Below are positions 58,213-64,000 of a stretch of DNA of 64,000 nt, piece after piece. The stretch's first letter is position 1, and each line of letters starts with the position of its first letter. The stretch comes from Diphasiastrum complanatum (taxonomy: Eukaryota; Streptophyta; Lycopodiopsida; Lycopodiales; Lycopodiaceae). Location of the stretch: the NCBI GenBank assembly GCA_029204225.1, contig CM055098.1:48323247-48387246 (forward strand), given 5' to 3'. A model generated the notes under the pieces. The model did no database searches. It saw nothing but the letters and a program-made list of their open reading frames with translations, and was not told the DNA's origin. The translations under genes were made by a program, and so were the position numbers.

Positions 58213-59335
58213 CAGTTTTGAGAATTAATAAAATTATGAGTACTGCCTGAATAAAACAATACATTCACATCTTTCCCTAACAACTTGCCCCTTACTCGAA
58301 ACAAATTGTGAGGACCAAAAGACAATGTACTGAATTGACATTCACAAGTACTATTAATAACATCAATTTCCATTTTACCTGCTGGCAAATCAACTGTCAT
58401 AAGGATAGATGAGGACTTGTTCTTTAACGGGCACTCTTTAGCCAAATGGCCTGCCTTGCCACAATTGAAACACAATCCCTGTTTGAAGGCATCTCTGACT
58501 GATGACTTAGACTTTTTCTTCGATTTCTTCACTGACTTGGGCTTCTGATAAGCCATACTCTCAAGTTCATCAAAAAACTTTTTTGACTTTTTTCTCGGTC
58601 GAAAATTTGTTGAGCTGTTCTCTTGCCCCCGTTTCCTAGAAGCTACCACCGTCTGATCGTACACACGTGCGATCCGAATGGTATCCTCCAACGAGTTCAA
58701 AGAATTGCGCTTGCATTCATTCTGAAAATCCGCTGGCAATCCATTCACAAACTGCAACTCAGCATACTTTTTTGGAAAATGCGGCACTTTAGTGAGAAGA
58801 TCCATGAACTCTTGGACATAAGTGTCCAAGTCATGCAACTCCATCTTAAGCTCTACAAAATGCCGATACGAGTCCCTTTCATCCACAGTCAAAAATGCTT
58901 TCAAGAAACATCCCGAAAAGCATCCCAAGTGACTGGCTTAGGATCGAGATCTCGCCACCATGACATGGCTTTTCCTTCCAAAAAAATCCGTACCGAAGAA
59001 ATTCGCTTCTCCTCAGGTACTCCATGCAGACCAAAATAGCTATTCCACCTGTTAATCCAAGACTTCACTGCTGCCGGCTGCTTAAATTTCTTGTCCCTCG
59101 AAAAAACTTCCGGCTGAAAATCTAAGTGTGACGAAGATGTCGCATCATGCTTAGACAAAAGAAATTTGATTTGCTCGTCCCGCTGCTTGTTACTCTGGTG
59201 GATTTCTAGCAGTGCTTTGCCTATCACATCCAGAATAGACTGCGGACCACTGTTTGGGCTTCCCACACTTCGAACCGGTGATGGAACTCTCGCACCGAAT
59301 AATTCTTGTTCCATGTCGGCCATAACTACCAACAC
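58213..59335 (-). pseudogene. Chromovirus gag and protease remnant
   Basis: Gag starts at 59335 (or at the internal ATG reading MADMEQELFGARVPS, 59323) and continues with VKSWINRWNSYFGLHGVPEE and AMSWWRDLDPKPVTW. A frameshift near 58915 leads to VDERDSYRHFVELKMELHDL and the knuckle CFNCGKAGHLAKEC near 58450-58490. Protease reads [19 protein letters not shown]: the catalytic Asp of the usual DSGSTHNFI is Tyr, so it is inactive. It then runs into RT by deletion near 58212. Confidence 0.85.
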
Positions 59336-59703
59336 AACACCAAATTTCTATAAGAAATGTGAAAACCGTCTGGAACCCCACAAAAAATAAACAATTCTTT
59401 TAGCAAACGACAACTTACACTTAGAAAATAAGCGAGAAACGAAATTTTGACTTAGGAACAAAAAAATGCCCTTAGAACCCATAATTTCACAAACCCAATT
59501 TTTGTCCAACTCAATCCAGAAATCGGATCTCTATATTCCCACATGGGTGCCTCTAAAATCCAACATGCAACCCACCACAAATTTGGCAGTCCACAAAAAA
59601 ATGATTTGCATGTTTTTTTAAAAAAGGGCCCCCCCTCTTCTTCACCTAACTTGTGCCCTCCAGCCCGAGAGCCAGATCGTGAGCAGAGGGTCGGATCCAC
59701 CGC

Positions 59704-59755
<52 letters not shown>

Positions 59756-60206
59756 CACAGTTCTTATTGGTTTCATAAGAAAGCTTTCTAATTAATTGTC
59801 GTTCAACACACAATCTACTGAATTTAGAGCATAAATCCAGTGCATGCTATGCATGATTTAAACTACAGTTCTAATCCACACACCAACACACCGCTCATTA
59901 AACAATTTGCAGCAAGCTTCATCAAACATTCTAATCTGGGAAGTAGATTCCAAAGCCCCATGCAACCACTGTTTTGCTTTCAAACCAAGAACCGAAACAG
60001 GAAAAAACAGCAATCACCACTCCATGTACAAACTATAAACTGAAATCATGTTAACAATCCTAAAAATCTTAACGAATCGATTCAACCAAAATAAGGCAGA
60101 ACACCTACTTGGAAAACCACTGATTTACCGAATTTTCACGGATTTCCATGGACACAATTCCACCCCAAGCTGGTCCACACCGAGCTGCTCACAAACTCCG
60201 ATTGCT
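59336..60206 (-). other. Leader of the chromovirus
   Basis: Untranslated stretch of about 870 bp between gag and the primer site. It carries the GA array and no coding sequence; frames across it are chance. Confidence 0.6.
59705..59752. repeat. (GA)n microsatellite inside the chromovirus leader
   Basis: 48 bp of GA, showing that these arrays occur inside element leaders as well as between elements. Confidence 0.96.
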
Positions 60207-60219
60207 GGCTCTGATACCA
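60207..60219 (-). other. Primer binding site of the chromovirus
   Basis: GGCTCTGATACCA, complement of TGGTATCAGAGCC, one or two bases from the 5' LTR end at 60221. Confidence 0.92.
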
Positions 60220-60220
60220 A

Positions 60221-60399
60221 TAAAACGTCCCCCAAGACCTCCAATCAGGATCGAGCGCCAAGAACACAATAAGGGAGTGCAGTGGACGAAACCGTCCCAA
60301 CCAAACTTAGACCGTCTGATCTAGTCCACGAGGACTAAGGAGTATGGCAAATCTCTATGATAGGAAGCGCTTACCAATCCGACAACATAATGGCCGCAG
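60221..60399 (-). repeat. Truncated 5' LTR of the chromovirus
   Basis: It matches the first 180 or so bases of 55270-55784 (TAAAACGTCCCCCAAGACCT onward) with roughly a dozen differences, then stops at GGCCGCAG. The promoter-bearing part is gone, so the element could not be transcribed from its own LTR. Confidence 0.85.
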
Positions 60400-60433
60400 G
60401 TAGGTATTGTAGGCATTCAGAATGCCATATGCA

Positions 60434-60625
60434 AGTTCCAGGTGCCGTGGTATGGCACTTGGTACGGCACGGGTGCTGTGGGTGCCGTACAGGTGCCGTG
60501 GAACTGAAGTTCCACGGCACCCACAACACCTGTTTTTAAGTTTTTTTTTTTAAGTCATTGTTTAGTGAAAAAAACCAAAAAAAAAGAAAAAAATACAGGT
60601 GCCGTACCACGGCACGTGTGCCCAT
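60434..60625. repeat. Foldback built on GTGCCGTGG words
   Basis: The centre is a perfect 14-base inverted repeat, GGTGCCGTGGAACT (60492-60505) and AGTTCCACGGCACC (60508-60521), around a 2-base loop. The outer arms GTGCCGTGGTATGGCAC (60442-60458) and GTGCCGTACCACGGCAC (60599-60615) are also inverse to each other with one mismatch. Several more GTGCCGT words lie between. No target duplication was found. Probably a MITE-like foldback. Confidence 0.65.
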
Positions 60626-60639
60626 TTTGTACACTTTTT

Positions 60640-61200
60640 TTTCTAGTTCTTTTCAGTTAAGCGTAGAGTACCTCAGTCACATTCTGCCGATAGAGGCTAT
60701 AAAAGTGGATCCAGCCAAAGTGTGGTTTGTGTATGGTCTAGACCTATAGGGATTGGTTAGATGTGATACTTTGGACTTTGCAATATTCATTGTGAATCCA
60801 TTAAGTGTCATTCCTAGGTAGCTGCTCCCTTGTTGGACTATCTGCAAGATAGCAACACCATAAGACAATGTGAGCCTGAAGCATGTGACAATTTGAGGCC
60901 TTGTGGAAGGCAGTTAGCCCTAGATATTGATGCAAATGGCATTGTCATAGTGTCATTGTTCTGGCAAGAGGGTAGGCCATATGCCTTTGGGAGAATTTCC
61001 CATGTTTTAGAGGTATGCTATAGATGAGCAAGAATTGTATGCAAGTGTACATGGCTTGAAGGTGTGGTGGTGGTACTCGTACAAGTGGAACTTTCAACTG
61101 CATTTGGTCATAGTATTTGTGGTATTTCGCAGTTAGCTAGAATTGAGGGTCACTGAGCTAGGTGGACCGAGGTGATGCAAGAATCCAATTTGTGATTGTG
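60640..61200 (+). pseudogene. Gypsy RT-RNase H relic
   Basis: The plus strand reads YLSHILPIEAIKVDPAKV, the end of the gypsy RT thumb-connection. After a gap comes LALDIDANGIVI followed by FWQEGRPYAFGRISHVLE, the start of gypsy RNase H (compare VDASDYVVGAVLLQEGRPV at 57.6 kb). Stops and frameshifts abound. Very old and short; the rest of the element is not seen. 61201-61480 holds nothing recognisable. Confidence 0.6.
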
Positions 61201-61479
61201 TTACAAGTCAAGAAAAGCAATGGAAGGACAATGTGGCAACTGATGCACAATTTGTTAGCATTTAAATTTGTTACCACTCATAGCAGCAAGAAAGAACCTA
61301 TGACACTGAAATGTTCAAGAGGTTCAAATGGCTAATAAAATTGTGTCTATTGCTAATCTAAACAACGACACAAACCTACTTTCCCCACCAAGCAGGCACA
61401 TCACAACTACACCAAGGCACATCACAACTAGACACACAATAAGATATATCCAACCACACAAGATTTGTTAACTCAGCAA

Positions 61480-62968
61480 GTATCTGTCAAAACAATACTT
61501 GATCGTATGCCATTCTCCGCAGCTTCTGTCTAATGTGCAAAAGTCGATCAATAACAAGGAGGTGATATGCAAATTGAGTAGGTGCTGGCTTGCGAAACTC
61601 CAAGACACCGTATGTCTGGAATATGCCAAGAACCCTCCTCTTTTTAGATACAAATCTAACTTAAAAGGAGGCCACAATAGTGATCTGTCTAACCCATGGA
61701 AGTCTCCTAATATCATGCATCTGTAAATTGAGGCAATGCGCTGTGCAAGGAGTCCACACGATCGTGGGGAACTCTGCCATCACCAAAAACCCCATGCGTT
61801 TGTAGTTGGAGGCGTTATCAGTCACCACCTGAACCACATTGGCAGGGCCAAGCTCAAGTATCGCTCATGGATAATGCTATAAATGTACTCTGCTGTAGTC
61901 GCTGATGCATTCATTGCTCGTCAGAACATAGTGCCCATGCAACAAGAGATCAGGATGTTAATCACTGGTCGACTGCGAACGTCTGTCCAACCATCGTACA
62001 TGATAGAGCAAACGTCTGCTAAGCCCCTTTGAGGATCTCAAGCTGGTCTGTGAGGTGTTCACTTGCTCTCTAAGGCAAGTGGTGCGAAGTAGCTTTGCAG
62101 TGGGTCGTGTGAAAGAAGGATCTATGGCAGCTATAGCTGCCACAACATCCCTGAAGACTCGAGTGTCGGTGATGGAGAATGGTAGGTTCAGGTTATAAAA
62201 CATCTGAGAAATTGCATTTGATGCATTCTTCTGGGCCGTCTGCCTGACACTCTGTGGGATAGTGTGCTGTCTAAGATTAACCCATGGGCGAGGTGGTATG
62301 GTGTGAGTGGACGTGCAATGGAGGGTGATGCTGCTATGGTAAATGCTGTGCAAGGACCTGGGTTGTTTGCTGCACTTGATGGAACAGATAGGTCTGACAT
62401 GGAGGAAGGTGGGTGTGCAGGACCTTCAAACTCCCCATCATCGAACATGTCCTTTGATGGCTCACCAAGGAGGGGTGTGGGGTCCCTCAATCTCTGAAAG
62501 AGGCCACCTAGTGGGCCCTCTGGATGTGCGGCTGCAGAAGGGTGTGTAGATGTGGCTGGTGGTCTATGTGATGAAGAGGGCCTGGCTGATGGTGGAGGTC
62601 TATGTGAGAAGGAGGGCACATGAGGTGGTGGAGGTGCAAAAGCGGCTGGTGGTCTATGTGATGAAGAGGGCACAGAGGCTGGGGGAGGTGCAAGTGGAGG
62701 TGCTCAACTAGTCGATGGAGTTGTGGTAGGAGCGGCTGGTGCCGTATGGCCATGTGTCGTGACGCTTGTCCCAATACAGAGGTGCTTGCGCAACTTCTGC
62801 CCTAGTAGCCCCTTGCAAATGGGCTTTAGACCTGGTTAGGTTCCCCGACCTCTCCTCTCCATAATATCGACAACGCCATTGCCTGGCTCCTATGCCAGTA
62901 TGCAACTGTCCCTCAACCATGTCTACCTCCCCCACAATGACGTTAAAAGGAACTACACAAAAGACCAA
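61480..62968 (-). pseudogene. hAT-superfamily transposase (BED + DUF659) pseudogene
   Basis: Reverse-strand blocks in order: an incomplete BED-type zinc finger WRCRYYGEERSGNLTRSKAH (second Cys replaced by Tyr) near 62850-62910; a Ser/His/Pro-rich low-complexity stretch with SSSHRPPAA-like repeats at 62480-62670; then SNAISQMFYNLNLPFSITDT and VFRDVVAAI, the DUF659 start. After stops come VVQVVTDNASNYKRMGFLV and TIVWTPCTAHCLNLQMHDI, the hAT catalytic block, followed near 61560 by FRKPAPTQFAYHLLVIDRLL. Transposase would cut and paste the element. No C-terminal dimerisation domain or TIR was found. Several frameshifts and stops. Confidence 0.75.
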
Positions 62969-63134
62969 TTAAAAAAGACTAGACAAAAAACGTAATTTTC
63001 TTTCACAAACTATGATATCAAAACGAAAAAAAAAAACAAACAGTATCCAACACTTTCAAATATCCTTTGATAGACAGTGACATGCATTATTGTAGACCCT
63101 AAATCCTAAAAATCGAAAACTTATGAAGGTCACC

Positions 63135-63721
63135 CATAGAACTAATGAACCGTTATCGGTTCACCACGGTTCTGAGAACCGTACAGTGAACCGTATGGTT
63201 CTTAAAATTTTTTGCCCAGAACTGTGGTGAACCGTACTGAATAATTAATTAATTAATTTTTTTTTTTGGTTTCGCCCCCAAAAATAACCCAAAAATATGC
63301 AAAAAAAGGGCCAAAATAATCTGTGAAATCTGTGAATTCTGTGAAATCGTCTGTGTATCATCTGTCAAATGACTTAAATCATCTGTATCATCTGTGAAAT
63401 CATCTGTATCATCTGTCAAATCATCTGCACACCATGTGAAATCTGTGAAATCCGTCAAATCAGTGATGAATTCAGATGATTTCACATCTGTCAAATTATC
63501 TGTATCATATGTCAAATCATCTGTACATCATGTGAAATCTGTCAAATCTGTATCATCTGTGAAATCTATGAAATCTATGAAATCATCTGTGAAATCTGTG
63601 AATTTGGAAATTAATTAATTATTTAATTAAATAGAGGAACCGTACCAAGGTTCAAGGAACCGTGGTACAGTTCCTTCCACGGTTCCCAGGATCCACGGTT
63701 CTGGGAACCGTGGGTTCTATG
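63135..63721. mobile_element. Non-autonomous hAT-type foldback element with 8-bp target duplication
   Basis: The ends are exact inverse copies, CATAGAAC (63135-63142) and GTTCTATG (63714-63721). AGGTCACC flanks on both sides (63127-63134 and 63722-63729), an 8-bp target duplication as hAT transposases make. Inside, arms of 100-120 bp are full of ACGGTTC/GAACCGT words and end in mirrored ATTAATTAATTAATT stretches. The middle is a minisatellite. It is 587 bp with no coding capacity. An unrelated-looking or related hAT transposase relic lies 170 bp away. Confidence 0.88.
63305..63605. repeat. Minisatellite of CATCTGTGAAAT words
   Basis: Units of 9-18 bases made of CATCTGTATCATCTGTGAAA and close variants fill the centre of the hAT-type element. 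Frames here give Lys/Ser/Val repeats on one strand and Asp/Thr repeats on the other and are not genes. From 63730 to 64000 nothing is recognised. Confidence 0.85.
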
Positions 63722-64000
63722 AGGTCACCACATCCCAGTGACTTGGCCATTTCAGAAATTACAAGTAAAAGCTATAACAACAAGTTATTAAAAAAGCAGT
63801 AAAAGAAAACTCTAATCAAGTTCTATTTTTTGTTGATATGAAAGTTTGTCTTGTATTGTGTTGTTTGGGTTGTCTCATGATTTGATGGTCAACATTCTCC
63901 TCGTTGACTTTTTTAAAGGATTCTAGTCACTTTAATATGAATTTGTGGCATTCAATACATGCTGTTCCAAAAGATTGAGGATTTAAGTCACAAAGTTTTG

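Larger units (their letters stand above)
55270..60399 (-). mobile_element. Chromovirus (Ty3/gypsy with chromodomain), defective
   Basis: It reads right to left: truncated 5' LTR (60221-60399), tRNA-Met primer site (60207-60219), leader with GA array, gag, protease, RT, RNase H, integrase with a C-terminal chromodomain, polypurine tract and full 3' LTR (55270-55784). An internal deletion joins protease to the middle of RT, and frameshifts and stops occur, so it is not autonomous. The chromodomain marks it as a chromovirus; these domains target integration to certain chromatin. The outer part of the 5' LTR is lost at a junction with a foldback sequence. Confidence 0.9.

Noticed and set aside
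63249-63618. Lys/Ser/Val-repeat and Asp/Thr-repeat frames
   Set aside because: They come from the CATCTGTGAAAT minisatellite inside the hAT-type element.

Overview
The window looks like a stretch of a large, repeat-rich nuclear plant genome. It has plant-type Ty1/copia and Ty3/gypsy LTR retrotransposons primed by initiator tRNA-Met (binding sites TGGTATCAGAGCC), a chromodomain gypsy element, hAT DNA transposon relics, and one intron-containing plant gene. Repeat density, nested insertions and a gene intron apparently filled with retrotransposons suit a gymnosperm or another large-genome seed plant. The species cannot be named from sequence alone.

Layout. 1-4.7 kb: a gypsy gag relic on the minus strand, hit by a solo LTR (ending at 315) and by a decayed copia element (963 to about 4500). 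4.8-8.2 kb: degenerate GCGAAAAA-type repeats that grade into an array built on CGGTCGAGAT; a solo LTR with a clean 5-bp target duplication sits inside. 8.2-18.2 kb: a mosaic of LTR pieces, interspersed repeats, a truncated copia gag-pol and two unrecognised coding stretches. 18.2-24.4 kb: a full-length copia element with LTRs that I read as identical, a 5-bp target duplication and one open 1322-residue gag-pol. It sits inside an older LTR. 24.8-30.0 kb: a two-LTR element with a 4.2-kb non-coding interior, embedded between long GA arrays. 30-46 kb: more relics, including a gypsy PR-RT fragment cut by a gag-protease-only gypsy element with a repetitive leader. 46.3-48.3 kb: the only host gene, a HINT3-like histidine-triad gene. 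48.8-60.4 kb: a decayed copia element, a copia fragment and a chromovirus. 60.4-63.7 kb: a foldback, a gypsy relic, a hAT transposase pseudogene and a small hAT-type element with perfect 8-bp TIR ends and an 8-bp target duplication.

How the parts relate. The intact copia element could supply its own transposition proteins. The non-coding element at 24.8 kb shares its primer binding site, the start of its LTR and a 16-base motif beside the polypurine tract with the chromovirus at 55-60 kb, so it is probably a dependent relative of that family. Most interpretable stop codons in the decayed elements look like C-to-T or G-to-A changes, as expected where cytosine is methylated. The HINT3-like gene contributes its first three exons here. 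The exon with the histidine triad is not found before the right edge, so the gene either has an intron of more than 15.7 kb or has been cut.

No rRNA, tRNA, CRISPR array or bacterial-type operon was seen.
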